Source: G963677325 sp963810555
GTDB taxonomy: Bacteria; Bacteroidota; Bacteroidia; Bacteroidales; Prolixibacteraceae
NCBI GenBank assembly: GCA_963810555.1
Contig: CAWENX010000014.1
Location: 1 to 64,000, forward strand
Reading direction: 5' to 3'
Length of the DNA stretch: 64,000 nt
The stretch's first letter is position 1, and every line of letters starts with the position of its first letter. Both the position numbers and the translations under genes were made by a program. This document shows, one piece after another, positions 26,759 to 35,604 of the stretch. The notes under the pieces were generated by a model. The model had not been told where the DNA came from, ran no database searches, and saw nothing but the letters and a program-made list of their open reading frames with translations.

Positions 26759-28144
26759 ATGAACAAGATTTTTAATACGCCGGGATTGCCTGAGGAGGTT
26801 TACGGGAACCTTCCGGGAATACTGAGAGAGAGTTCAGAGCTTTTCCACGATGCCGTTGAAAAAGATGTGTTTCTGATTGGATCGCTTGCTGTGTTGAGCG
26901 GCTGTCTTCCAAATATAGAGGGTATCTATTTTGATGAACCCCATTCAGCGCACCTCTTTGTATTTATTACCGCTCCGGCAGGATCGGGGAAAGGCAGGAT
27001 GAAATGGGCAAGGTATTTCGGACAAACAATCCATGAACATATGATAGAAAAGTCAAGATCAGCTCTTGAGGCTTACGAGGTCGAAATGGAACATTACAAT
27101 AATCTTGACCGGAGAGAGCGGCTGGAAGAACAGAAACCGGCAGAGCCCCAACGCAAGATGTTCTTTATCCCGGCAAACAGCAGTTCTTCCGCTTTTATCC
27201 AGGCGCTTGCCGACAATGATTTTACAGGGGTGATATTTGAAACTGAAGCGGATACGCTGGCCAATACCTTCAAACAGGAATGGGGGAATTTCAGCGATGT
27301 TCTGCGAAAAGCCTTTCATCATGAAAATACCAGTCTTTTCAGAAGAAAGGATCATGAATTTATCGAGATTGAGAATCCACACCTGGCTATTGCGCTTTCA
27401 GGTACGCCAAGACAGGTTGAAAATATGATGCCCGATGTTGAGAATGGCCTGTTCAGCCGGTTTTTATACTATGCATTCGAGGACAACAGTGATTTCAGGA
27501 ATCCTTTTATTCCGCATCAACAGATTGATTATATCGGGTATTTCAAAGCACAGGGGAGGCGGATTTTTGAATTTTACAGGCAGTTAAATTGTCTGAAACA
27601 ACCTATCAGCTTTTCACTGACCCCTGATCAGGGAAAGGATTTTACTGTACAGTTTGACCTGATGCTGAAACGAAGCAAACTTTTGTCAGGGAATGATTTT
27701 GAAGCAAACACCAAACGTCTGGGATTAATTACTTTTCGCATCGCGATGATTCTTTCGGCTTTACGCCTGCCTGAACAAGGAGAGTTTCCCGGCCAAATGG
27801 TGTGCAGTGACACAGATTTTTCAACTGCGCTGACTATAGCCATGACCCTTGAAAAACATGCTATCGCGGTATATCAAAATCTTCCCAACAATGAATTGAA
27901 AGGGCTTAAGCAGAAATTCTACGAAGCCCTGCCGGACATTTTCAACCGGCAAACTTATCTTACAACGGCTGAAGAGTTGGGTATTAAGCAAAAAAATGCA
28001 GATAAACTTATCAGGCAATTGAAACAAGATTTGCTGGAACATGAACGGAACAAGTATTACAAAAGAGGCAATAGGGAAACCGGAGACCGGAGAAAGGAAA
28101 CCGGAAAAGGCCCCCCCATCACTGGCGCCGATTTGCAATGGTGA
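26759..28144 (+). CDS. DUF3987 (primase/helicase-like P-loop) protein, C-terminus probably altered
   Basis: 461 residues. A Walker A motif APAGSGKGR lies near residue 73, and FIPANSSSSAFIQALADNDF with GVIFETEADTLANTFKQEWG and LRKAFHHENTSLFRRKDHE match DUF3987 proteins. These are found in mobile elements and are thought to act in element replication. The final residues (KETGKGPPITGADLQW) are encoded by the first copy of a 78-bp direct repeat (28122-28199), so the natural C-terminus may have been replaced. It follows an HTH protein and precedes the AbiE pair. Molecular function is inferred from family context only. Confidence 0.75.
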   Translation: MNKIFNTPGLPEEVYGNLPGILRESSELFHDAVEKDVFLIGSLAVLSGCLPNIEGIYFDEPHSAHLFVFITAPAGSGKGRMKWARYFGQTIHEHMIEKSRSALEAYEVEMEHYNNLDRRERLEEQKPAEPQRKMFFIPANSSSSAFIQALADNDFTGVIFETEADTLANTFKQEWGNFSDVLRKAFHHENTSLFRRKDHEFIEIENPHLAIALSGTPRQVENMMPDVENGLFSRFLYYAFEDNSDFRNPFIPHQQIDYIGYFKAQGRRIFEFYRQLNCLKQPISFSLTPDQGKDFTVQFDLMLKRSKLLSGNDFEANTKRLGLITFRIAMILSALRLPEQGEFPGQMVCSDTDFSTALTIAMTLEKHAIAVYQNLPNNELKGLKQKFYEALPDIFNRQTYLTTAEELGIKQKNADKLIRQLKQDLLEHERNKYYKRGNRETGDRRKETGKGPPITGADLQW

Positions 28145-28355
28145 CTTAAATAATTTTTGCTTTTGCCAAGCAAGGCACGGGTTGCAGAGTTGCGCAAGCA
28201 GAGGTGATTGTCTGAACTTTGATTCTTTTGATTAGTTTGATGAACATGATTCGTTTTATTTCATTCATTCCCCTCTCTGGCGCCGATTTGCCATCGGTGA
28301 CTTAAATAATTTTTGCTTTTGTAAAGCAAGGCACGGGTCAAAGAGTCGCGCAAGC
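28122..28355. repeat. Direct repeat of about 78 bp (two copies)
   Basis: Copies at 28122-28199 and 28277-28355 share CTGGCGCCGATTTG, GGTGACTTAAATAATTTTTG and AAGCAAGGCACGGGT with a similar end CGCAAGC. The first copy overlaps the last 23 bp of the DUF3987 gene. The spacing is 155 bp. They may mark an insertion or recombination point. Confidence 0.75.
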
Positions 28356-28390
28356 CGGAAATCTTTAAAAATAAACGACCCTTACTTACA

Positions 28391-28436
28391 TTTTGTTTCT
28401 AAAATGCATTATATTTGATGCATAATAGAAACAAAA
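28391..28436 (+). promoter_or_regulatory. Promoter and 23-bp dyad operator of the abiE operon
   Basis: TATATTTG (28410-28417) is a perfect -7 element centred inside an extended inverted repeat. Outer arms are TTTTGTTTCTA (28391-28401) and TAGAAACAAAA (28426-28436); inner arms are ATGCAT (28404-28409) and ATGCAT (28418-28423). All share the centre 28413.5, and 19 of 23 positions match. AbiEi antitoxins are known to bind inverted repeats in front of their own operon. Confidence 0.75.
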
Positions 28437-28445
28437 CAAAATAAA

Positions 28446-29063
28446 ATGACCTTTCTGGAATTTAAGGATAAAATGTTCGATTTGGCATGCTTTAGTATCT
28501 ATCAGGTATATGCATGGCGGGCAGACTTTGACCGGAATAATCTGACCAGATGGATAAAGAAAGGTTATCTGATCCGGTTAAGGCAGGGTTATTTCACTTT
28601 TCCGGAATATAAGAAGAAGCCGGACTATTCACTTTATTTTGCTAACCGGATTTATCGACCTTCTTATATCAGTCTTCATACGGCATTGGCTTTCTACGGA
28701 ATGATACCGGAGGGAGTGGTTCAAATCACCAGTGTAACATCACTGAAAACAGAATCATTTATCAATGACTTGGGGGAATATTCCTACAGCAGCATTAAAG
28801 AAAACCTGATGTTTGGCTACGAGTTAAAGGCAATGGCAGACAACCGGGCGATTCAGTTTGCCACACCCGTGAAGGCATTGCTTGATTTGCTGTATCTTTA
28901 TCCGTTCTACGACAGCGAAAAGGAATTGGAAGAGTTACGTTTGGATGAAAATTACATGCATGACGATTTAAACAGGGACTCATTGATCAATTACTGTTCC
29001 AGGTTCCAAAACAAAGCGCTCGACTACAGGGTAAAACTGCTTTTTAAAACCTACGATTTATGA
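28446..29063 (+). CDS. abiEi: AbiEi-family antitoxin of a type IV toxin-antitoxin system
   Basis: 205 residues. The N-terminal winged HTH is seen as FSIYQVYAWRADFDRNNLTR with WIKKGYLIRLRQGYFTFPEY. The C-terminal antitoxin domain has RIYRPSYISLHTALAFYGMI and PEGVVQITSVTSLKTESF, then FATPVKALLDLLYLYPFYD. Both are typical of AbiEi. Such proteins repress their operon and counter the nucleotidyltransferase toxin without a stable complex. The stop overlaps the toxin start as ATGA, so translation is coupled. The operator is the dyad 10 bp upstream. The pair sits next to mobile-element genes and a SNF2 helicase, consistent with a role in phage defence or element stability. Confidence 0.88.
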   Translation: MTFLEFKDKMFDLACFSIYQVYAWRADFDRNNLTRWIKKGYLIRLRQGYFTFPEYKKKPDYSLYFANRIYRPSYISLHTALAFYGMIPEGVVQITSVTSLKTESFINDLGEYSYSSIKENLMFGYELKAMADNRAIQFATPVKALLDLLYLYPFYDSEKELEELRLDENYMHDDLNRDSLINYCSRFQNKALDYRVKLLFKTYDL

Positions 29064-29848
29064 TACAACTTGAACAGATAAGGAATTATTTTCCGGTTCA
29101 AATCCGGGAAAATTCGATTTTTGATAAGCGTATCCTGAAAGAGTATTTGCAGTTGATGATTCTGGACTATCTTTCCTCTACTTCCTATATTCAAAAAATG
29201 GCTTTTATCGGGGGGACCTATCTGCGTTTGGTGAAAGGAATCGACCGTTTTTCTGAGGATTTGGATTTTGACTGCAAAAACTTGTCGAAAGATGATTTTA
29301 TTGAAATGACGGACGGAATAATCCGGTTTTTGGAACGTTCGGGACTTCAGATAGAAGCAAAGGATAAAGATCACTCTAAATTGACGGCCTTCAGGCGTAA
29401 TATTCATTTTCCGGAATTACTGTTTGACCTGCGATTGAGCGGCCATAAGGAAGAACGTTTCCTGATAAAGATCGAAAGCCAGGACCAGGGAATCAGGTAT
29501 GAACCCGTTATAACGAATATCAAGGGGTGCGGATTTTTTTTCCCGTTTCCTGTTCCTCCGGATGGTGTTTTGTGCAGCATGAAAATAGCAGCCGTGTTGA
29601 ACCGTTCCAAAGGCCGTGACTTTTACGACCTGATGTTTTTACTGGCGCAAGCCAAACCGGATTATGATTTTCTGTCGAAGCGCTGCGAAATACATGACCT
29701 GCGGGAGTTCAAAAAGGCGACAATGGAACTGCTCAAAACCGTTGATTTGAAAAAGAAACAAAAGGACTTTGAACATTTGCTTTTCAATAAAACCGGCAGT
29801 GAGAAGATTTTGCGGTTCGGAGATTTTGTAAATTCGATAAAAGATTGA
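29060..29848 (+). CDS. abiEii: AbiEii/AbiGii-family nucleotidyltransferase toxin
   Basis: 262 residues. The polymerase-beta-like motifs are intact: GGTYLRLVKGIDRFSEDLDF (motifs I and II with the metal-binding acidic pair), a central KIESQDQGIRYEPVIT, a lysine in CSMKIAAVLNRSKGRDFYDL (motifs III and IV) and LMFLLAQAKPDY. AbiEii toxins transfer nucleotides to cellular targets and slow growth when the antitoxin fails. It overlaps the antitoxin gene by 4 bp. The frame and all motifs look functional, unlike several neighbours that are remnants. Confidence 0.9.
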   Translation: MIQLEQIRNYFPVQIRENSIFDKRILKEYLQLMILDYLSSTSYIQKMAFIGGTYLRLVKGIDRFSEDLDFDCKNLSKDDFIEMTDGIIRFLERSGLQIEAKDKDHSKLTAFRRNIHFPELLFDLRLSGHKEERFLIKIESQDQGIRYEPVITNIKGCGFFFPFPVPPDGVLCSMKIAAVLNRSKGRDFYDLMFLLAQAKPDYDFLSKRCEIHDLREFKKATMELLKTVDLKKKQKDFEHLLFNKTGSEKILRFGDFVNSIKD

Positions 29849-30299
29849 TAGCAATAAAAAGAGACTGCAGACTATAGGAAAAAAGGAAAAGGGAGAATGG
29901 AAAAGGGAGAAGGGAAAAAGGAGGATAGGCGCGGAGTTTCAATTTGTCAGGACCTATTGACACGAAACGGATTGAATTTCAGGATTTTCATAAACATAGG
30001 AATTGGGAGAACGGAATAGAGAAGAGGGAAAGGTGTACGAAAATCCGCTTTTGGTAATAAAAGGTCATGTACTTTAAAGATCCACCAAAAATGCAAACAA
30101 GTAAAACCTTATTTTGCCCCTCCCACAACCTTAGTAAAGGCCAATACCCCATATGAGCAACCTTATTACATTATTTTAGACTTGCAGTTTTCAGGAATAA
30201 ACGAATAAGGTCAGGGTTGACTTGTATCCCCTATTTACTAAGGGTTAAATTATACGGAAATCGACACTGATGACCATTGAAAGGGCGCAGTATCAGACA
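29849..30299. other. Intergenic region without recognisable gene
   Basis: 451 bp. The part at 29880-29930 is purine-rich with GGGAGAA/GGGAAAA words, and a similar tract recurs near 30005-30032. I see no ORF with coding character and no clear repeat array. Confidence 0.4.
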
Positions 30300-30638
30300 T
30301 CATTCAATGCCGCTAAAGCGAATGATTATCTCACGAATATCATCTTCAAATTCAGAAAGATCATCCAATGAAATTACGCCGTCTGCAAACTGGATGGCCA
30401 TGATTTCCACCCAGCGGGATCCGCCTTTGCCATTATATACACTGCCAATATGCTTATCAATTTGCCGGACGCTTTTGTATAACTGCATGTAGGCATCCGT
30501 AACGCCTAATTCACGCCTTCTCCATTTTTTGATAATGTCTTCTGCATTGGTAAGACCTTGTTTGTAATGGTTTTCAATTCCTTTATCCATAACCCGCCGG
30601 GCGATTTTCTTTTGAGATTTTGTAAGCTCATAGTACAT
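30300..30638 (-). CDS. Small hypothetical protein downstream of SNF2 helicase
   Basis: 112 residues, charged and helical, no signal peptide (MYYELTKSQKKIARRVMDKG at the start, then IIKKWRRRELGVTDAYMQLY and DLSEFEDDIREIIIRFSGIE). I do not recognise a family. It follows the SNF2 helicase on the same strand after 11 bp, so it is probably co-transcribed and may be an accessory partner of the helicase. It lies in an accessory region between a toxin-antitoxin pair and the helicase. Confidence 0.65.
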   Translation of the reverse strand: MYYELTKSQKKIARRVMDKGIENHYKQGLTNAEDIIKKWRRRELGVTDAYMQLYKSVRQIDKHIGSVYNGKGGSRWVEIMAIQFADGVISLDDLSEFEDDIREIIIRFSGIE

Positions 30639-30649
30639 AGCACATTAAT

Positions 30650-33328
30650 TTAAATTGGCAATTTAAACTTCATGATAACTTCACCGGTCTCCCTGTTAAC
30701 CTCAATCTTTTGGTTTTCAATTCCCAAATCCTTACCTGTTGACATTTTAAATAATCCCGCAAGGAATTGCATACCTGAATTCATCACTGTTTCCAGATCT
30801 TCGGTTTTGACGGTTTGTTTCTCAATTTGATCTTCAGCCTTTACTTCCGGATGATTCTCTTGCGGTACAACGATATCATCAGTATCAGGTCCGGACGACA
30901 AAATTTCTTCTTCCTCTTCTTCCACTACCTCAGCTTCTGCTCCTGCCGCTGAAATTTCCTCCTTCTGCGGCTCTTCTTCGGATAAAACTACATCTTCCTT
31001 TTCCCATTTCTCTGTCTCGGCAATAAATTCTTCCAATTGCTGAATAAACTGGGAACGTCCTTTTGAGCTGAAATCCACGAAATTGGTGCTTTTATTGTCG
31101 CCCAACACCCCGTCAAAAAGGCTTTGCTTGACCAATAATCCTGAAGCAATTCGCCGTTCAATGGAATTTCTTGTTATAAAGTTATAGATCGTAAGATGAT
31201 TGCTCCTTTGGCCAATCCTGTCGATACGACCGATGCGCTGATTCTTTTTAGCCGGGTTCCAGGGAAGCTCGAAATTGATCAGAGTATCTGCAATCTGAAG
31301 GTTTAACCCTGAACCGCCGGCCTCTGTGGACAAGAACACCTTATATTGCGGATTATCTTCAAATTTCCGGATTAATTCGCCCCTGAGATTAACAGGAATC
31401 TGACCGTTAAGTTCAACAAAACCAATATTGTTTTCCAGAAGTAACCGTCCGATCAGTTTATGGACTTTTACCCATTCCGAAAAAATGATGATCTTGGCAT
31501 CCTTATTCTGTAAATCCAGTTTTTCAAGGAGGATATATTTAAGTTCGTCAAGCTTGGGGGATTCGTTGGTCTCATCATCAATCAGAAATGTTGAGTCGCA
31601 TACCATACGCATGTTGGCCAAAAGCAACTGCATACGTTGAAGGTCAAATGGAGTAAGGAATTTTTTACGGATAATCTGTGCCAGTCCTTTTGCGTAAGAA
31701 GCGTGATAATCAGCCTGGAGGGGCGAAAGGTTTACAGGAATATCAATTTGCCTTATATTCGGCAATTGGTTTAATACTTTTCTCTTTTCCCGCCTTATCA
31801 GCACACTTTCGAGTTTCTTATTCAGCTTTTGTAAGTCATAATAGCCATTAATTTTGTTTGGTTTATCCGGGTCGAAAAGGCAATGCTGGTATGAAAACTC
31901 CCAAAGCGGGCCAAAAAAATCAGGGTCAAGGATTCCCATGATTGAAAATATATCGATCAAACGGTTTTCTATTGGCGTTCCGGTAATGACCAGTTTGTGC
32001 CTGGCATCGATTCTTTTTAACGATGAAGCTGTTTTTGTCTCATAATTTTTAGCCCGTTGTGCTTCATCGAGTATCAGAAAGTCTATCCCGGCTTTATTCA
32101 TTGCAACCTGGTCGCGCAAAACGGTTTCGTAATTAACGATGAAGAAGAAGTAACCATTGTCCTTGTAAAGTTTCTCCCGTTCTTCGGGTGTGCCGGTAAC
32201 AACTAATGCTTTTTCACCGCTGAATTTCTCGATTTCATTCTTCCATTGATACTTTACTGAGGCAGGGCAAACCACTAATGTTTTGGTAAAGCCCAATAAT
32301 TCTTTTTTAAGAATGGCAGTACCTATCGCCTGAATGGTCTTTCCAAGTCCCATTTCGTCAGCAATAACAGCAACTTTACGGAACAGGGCAAATTTAATGC
32401 CTTCTTTCTGGTAATCATATAAATCAGCATTTATCCCGGTGAAATCAGGTGTATAGGTATTACGGAGGTCTTCGAGAAGTTTTTCCTCAAAAGCGCCTTC
32501 TATTTTTTCAACCACTTCGGGACGGACACAAATATTAGGATGTTCCTGTGATTCCCCAATGAAATCCAACAGGTTGGTAATTTCATGATCTTCAATAAAA
32601 GTTCCCTTTTTGAAGTACCTGGAAATTAGCAATTGATCCTCAATCTGCATTGAATATGGGTAATACCATGAGATTTTATAATCATTCAGGGGATCGCAAA
32701 ATATTTCTATGAATGGGTACGTTTTGTCTAATTTATTGAATAGTGATTGATTTTCTTTCAAAGCCCTGAAAGCATACATGATATGTTTGGTTGTCCCCAG
32801 CTTGTTTAGCCGGGAATCCATGCTGTTACTGTAACCGATCTCGCGTTCAAAATCCCGCAGGAAGATTTTATATCTCACACCGTTTTCATTAATTAAAGTA
32901 TGGTCGCCATAAATATTATCAGCCCATTGAATACGATATTTCGCTTTATCAGCTTTTTGCATACGTTCTTTCAGGACACGCCGTATCATACCTTTGCGCG
33001 TATATTTCTTATGCTCCTCATGCTCATGGGGGTCAAGCAAGTGCGTTTCGCTTTCAACCTGCAAAAGGCAGGCATACGAGTTACTGTCCCATTCAGCCCA
33101 CCTACCGTTTATACTTGGGATAATCATATCATCAACAATATCAAGACGATACTCAAATACATTGTTATTGGTTTCGTCAGCGATAATCAGCTCAAAACAT
33201 GTTGAGGATTGCGACAGGATCTGGCACTGACCGTTATTGAAAGTAATTTCCCCGATAGCAAGTTCCTGCTTATCAAGTTGGTTCTTTAATTTGTTCTTTT
33301 GCAAAGAGATGAGCTCCTGAATATTCAT
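30650..33328 (-). CDS. SNF2-family DEAD/DEAH-box helicase
   Basis: About 892 residues. The SNF2 ATPase core is complete: IADEMGLGKTIQAIGTAILK (Walker A), LILDEAQRAKNYETKTASSL (DEAQ motif II), KLVITGTPIENRLIDIFSIM (motif III), and in the second lobe IIFSEWVKVHKLIGRLL, STEAGGSGLNLQIADTLINF and NQRIGRIDRIGQRSNHLTIY (motifs V-VI). An acidic linker (VVEEEEEEILSSGP) precedes a C-terminal tail. The N-terminal 240 residues are unassigned. I use the ATG at 33328 (MNIQELISL) because a -7 element overlaps the first codons of the longer frame from 33346. It translocates on DNA; whether it serves defence or repair is unknown. A partial second copy of its 3' end lies at 33914-33984. Confidence 0.9.
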   Translation of the reverse strand: MNIQELISLQKNKLKNQLDKQELAIGEITFNNGQCQILSQSSTCFELIIADETNNNVFEYRLDIVDDMIIPSINGRWAEWDSNSYACLLQVESETHLLDPHEHEEHKKYTRKGMIRRVLKERMQKADKAKYRIQWADNIYGDHTLINENGVRYKIFLRDFEREIGYSNSMDSRLNKLGTTKHIMYAFRALKENQSLFNKLDKTYPFIEIFCDPLNDYKISWYYPYSMQIEDQLLISRYFKKGTFIEDHEITNLLDFIGESQEHPNICVRPEVVEKIEGAFEEKLLEDLRNTYTPDFTGINADLYDYQKEGIKFALFRKVAVIADEMGLGKTIQAIGTAILKKELLGFTKTLVVCPASVKYQWKNEIEKFSGEKALVVTGTPEEREKLYKDNGYFFFIVNYETVLRDQVAMNKAGIDFLILDEAQRAKNYETKTASSLKRIDARHKLVITGTPIENRLIDIFSIMGILDPDFFGPLWEFSYQHCLFDPDKPNKINGYYDLQKLNKKLESVLIRREKRKVLNQLPNIRQIDIPVNLSPLQADYHASYAKGLAQIIRKKFLTPFDLQRMQLLLANMRMVCDSTFLIDDETNESPKLDELKYILLEKLDLQNKDAKIIIFSEWVKVHKLIGRLLLENNIGFVELNGQIPVNLRGELIRKFEDNPQYKVFLSTEAGGSGLNLQIADTLINFELPWNPAKKNQRIGRIDRIGQRSNHLTIYNFITRNSIERRIASGLLVKQSLFDGVLGDNKSTNFVDFSSKGRSQFIQQLEEFIAETEKWEKEDVVLSEEEPQKEEISAAGAEAEVVEEEEEEILSSGPDTDDIVVPQENHPEVKAEDQIEKQTVKTEDLETVMNSGMQFLAGLFKMSTGKDLGIENQKIEVNRETGEVIMKFKLPI

Positions 33329-33343
33329 AGGGTGGTTTTTTAC

Positions 33344-33351
33344 CAAAACTA
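33344..33351 (-). promoter_or_regulatory. -7 element of the SNF2 helicase gene
   Basis: On the minus strand the sequence reads TAGTTTTG, matching TAnnTTTG, 15 bp upstream of the ATG at 33328. No well-placed -33 TTTG is seen. Confidence 0.4.
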
Positions 33352-33417
33352 CAAATTTTGAATCAAAACTGTTATCCCAAAAAATAATTTTAGATCATTC
33401 TCACGAGCATTTTCTCA

Positions 33418-33476
33418 ATTGTGATTGGTTTTATTACAATTTATTTCTGAATTGTGGCTGGTTTTGTTACAATTTT
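33418..33476. repeat. Tandem pair of 26-bp repeats with internal dyads
   Basis: Copies at 33418-33443 and 33451-33476 share AATTGTG, TGGTTTT and TTACAATTT and match at 23 of 26 positions, 33 bp apart. Each has AATTGT...ACAATT at its ends. They lie 90-150 bp upstream of the helicase start, so they could be operators set three helical turns apart. Confidence 0.65.
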
Positions 33477-33523
33477 AGTTATAAATAAATGTATTACAGG
33501 AACATAATACAACAGATTAAAGG

Positions 33524-33913
33524 GTGGTAGTGTACTTACCCGATATACCTTTTGGGTTCCCAACCCCGTTTATTACAAAAAGGCGTACTTTGCAGATTAT
33601 TCCTAATCTGCGAAACGCGATTACAAATAACGTTAAGATAATTGTTCTGACCCGGCCCGCAGAGGAATATAAAGGTAATGATTCGATTTCATGGCAGGAT
33701 ACAATTGAACTGTTGCGGAGTAATGGTATAACACTCATTCTAAGATCAAAGATCCATCAGAAGTTTGCTATTTTGGATCGACGGGTTGTGTGGTATGGAA
33801 GTATTAATTTATTTAGCTATGGCAATTCCGAAGAAAGTATGATGAGGCTTGAAAGCCCCAATATAGCCTATGAACTGATTAAAAGCACAGGATATATAGC
33901 CGATGACCATTGA
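33524..33913 (+). pseudogene. Remnant of a phospholipase-D-like (HKD) nuclease
   Basis: 129 codons from a GTG with no typical N-terminus. Residues 85-120 hold one HKD-type motif, RSKIHQKFAILDRRVVWYGS followed by INLFSYGNSEESMMRLES. PLD enzymes need two such motifs or a dimer, and proteins with this C-terminal piece are normally much longer, often fused to a helicase. It is therefore probably the 3' end of a truncated gene. It faces away from the SNF2 helicase, and just beyond it lies a duplicated fragment of that helicase, indicating past rearrangement here. Confidence 0.6.
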
Positions 33914-33984
33914 TCCCATATCCTTTCCTGTGGACCTCTTAAATAATCCCAAGGAATTGCGTACCTGAATTCATAACTGTTTCC
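33914..33984 (-). pseudogene. Duplicated fragment of the SNF2 helicase 3' end
   Basis: This 71-bp stretch aligns with 30722-30794 inside the helicase gene in the same orientation. Both share TTAAATAATCCC, AAGGAATTGC, TACCTGAATTCAT and ACTGTTTCC, with about 85% identity by eye. A 2-bp deletion (CCCGCAAGG against CCCAAGG) breaks the frame. It is a relic of a second helicase copy. Confidence 0.75.
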
Positions 33985-34241
33985 CCGTTTCTTTTTGATT
34001 TGTACTATCTGATACACCATAATCTCATTGAACCCTGAATCTCCTCTTTTGAAACAATTTACTTTCAATATTCAATCATTCCACACAGTGGTTGTAACAA
34101 AAATAGCAAGGGGGTAATCGTAGCAGTCGTAGTAAAAAATTAGTATTGGATTTAATTGCTTTTTTCATCAATTGTATTTATCCTTGTTTTTTATTGTGGA
34201 ATTTTTCTAAAATTATTTTAAAGAAAATTTAATAGCGAAAT

Positions 34242-35561
34242 ATGAAAAATAAGATCTTTCTTTTTAAAAAAATAGGTAGCGTAATAATAATTGCAACTGC
34301 CTGTATGTTTTTTCCCAACGCAACTGATGCCCAATCACAATTCCGGGCTTCAGTTGTCAAAGTAAATATCACCCCTGAAGAACCTCAGCAGATGCAGGGA
34401 TATCCGCGCCATGAACAGAAATCCAACGGCGTTCTTGACTCACTTTACCACAGGATAGTGGCCATGGATGACGGAAAAACCCAATTCTTCCTGGTTTCTT
34501 CTGATATCTGCCTTATTTCGCCTTCGGAATATGACCATGTGGCAGAAATGCTGAAAAAACAGCTGGGTATCGAACCCATGAATTTCTTATGGACATGTAC
34601 CCATACCCACTCCGGACCCGAGGTCGGCCCTCAGGGATTGGCCGCTATTTTCCTGGCAGACAGGTACAAACATGAGGTCGATCCCAAATATACTCCCTGG
34701 CTGGAACAAAAACTGATCGATGGGATAAAGGAAGCAAGACAAAAACTTGCCCCTGCCCGACTGGGTGTAGGCTGGGGATTTTCTCAGGCGAGCATTAACC
34801 GGCGTGCCATCGATGTTGACGGAAAAGCGTCTATTGGTTTAAATCCTGATGGTCCTGTTGACAGGCGTATCGGCATCCTTAAAATTGTCAGGGAGGATGG
34901 AAGCCCGCTCACACTCATTGCCAATTATCCTATTCACGGGACAGTATTAGGGCCTCAGAACCTTAAATTCAGCGGCGATGCTCCCGGCGTTGTAGCAGAT
35001 TATGTGGAAGAAAAAACCGGTGCTCCTATGGTTTTTGTAAATGGAGCCGAAGGAAATATGGCGCCTATTTACAGCGTCTATCCTAATGCGCAGGCAGGCC
35101 ACCTTGGAGAATTTCGTGTACTTTTAGGGGACAAAATTCTTGAGGCAGATAAGAGAATTACATCTACCACCGACAAGATTTCTTTAAAACTGGGATCTAT
35201 TACAGTATTAACTCCGAGAAAACCAATGGGATGGTCAAAGGATCTTGCGGCTTATTCCCTTACAACCAAATCGGGAGAAAACATGGTAAAACTGCCGGTC
35301 CGTTTTATCGGCATCAATGATGATATCAAAATATGGGCCGCTCCTCTTGAACTCTTCTGTGATATTTCCAATGAAATACGCAATAAGTCACCCTATCCAT
35401 ACACCTTCTATTACGGTTTAGCCGACGGTTGGCTGGGTTATATGCTGCCAAAATATGAGTATGTGCGCGGAGGCTATGAGCCCGAGGTTTCTCCGTACAC
35501 CGCCGGTGCAGCAGCTGATTTAACAGAAGCCGTGGAGAATTATCTGCAGAGTAAAAAATAA
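34242..35561 (+). CDS. Secreted neutral/alkaline ceramidase-like hydrolase (paralogue 1)
   Basis: 439 residues with a signal peptide (IGSVIIIATACMFFPNATDA). The N-terminal ceramidase domain is recognisable: RASVVKVNITPEEPQQMQGY, SLYHRIVAMDDGKTQFFLVS, TCTHTHSGPEVG (zinc histidines), INRRAIDVDG, ANYPIHGTVLGPQNLKFSGD and a C-terminal YYGLADGWLGYMLPKYEY. The segment that in true ceramidases carries the nucleophilic serine (GDVSPN-like) reads EGNMAPIYS here, so ceramide cleavage is doubtful. The C-terminal Ig-like domain of true ceramidases is absent. It is 43 bp from a close paralogue, and two more lie at 54244-57125. Substrate unknown. Confidence 0.8.
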   Translation: MKNKIFLFKKIGSVIIIATACMFFPNATDAQSQFRASVVKVNITPEEPQQMQGYPRHEQKSNGVLDSLYHRIVAMDDGKTQFFLVSSDICLISPSEYDHVAEMLKKQLGIEPMNFLWTCTHTHSGPEVGPQGLAAIFLADRYKHEVDPKYTPWLEQKLIDGIKEARQKLAPARLGVGWGFSQASINRRAIDVDGKASIGLNPDGPVDRRIGILKIVREDGSPLTLIANYPIHGTVLGPQNLKFSGDAPGVVADYVEEKTGAPMVFVNGAEGNMAPIYSVYPNAQAGHLGEFRVLLGDKILEADKRITSTTDKISLKLGSITVLTPRKPMGWSKDLAAYSLTTKSGENMVKLPVRFIGINDDIKIWAAPLELFCDISNEIRNKSPYPYTFYYGLADGWLGYMLPKYEYVRGGYEPEVSPYTAGAAADLTEAVENYLQSKK

Positions 35562-35604
35562 TTGATTAATGTGCTGATTCGTAATTCGTAATTCGTAATT
35601 AATA

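Noticed and set aside
29060..29110. tRNA-like sequence GGTTCAAATCC inside the AbiEii gene
   Set aside because: It is in the coding frame of a conserved gene, and no acceptor or D-arm is found around it.
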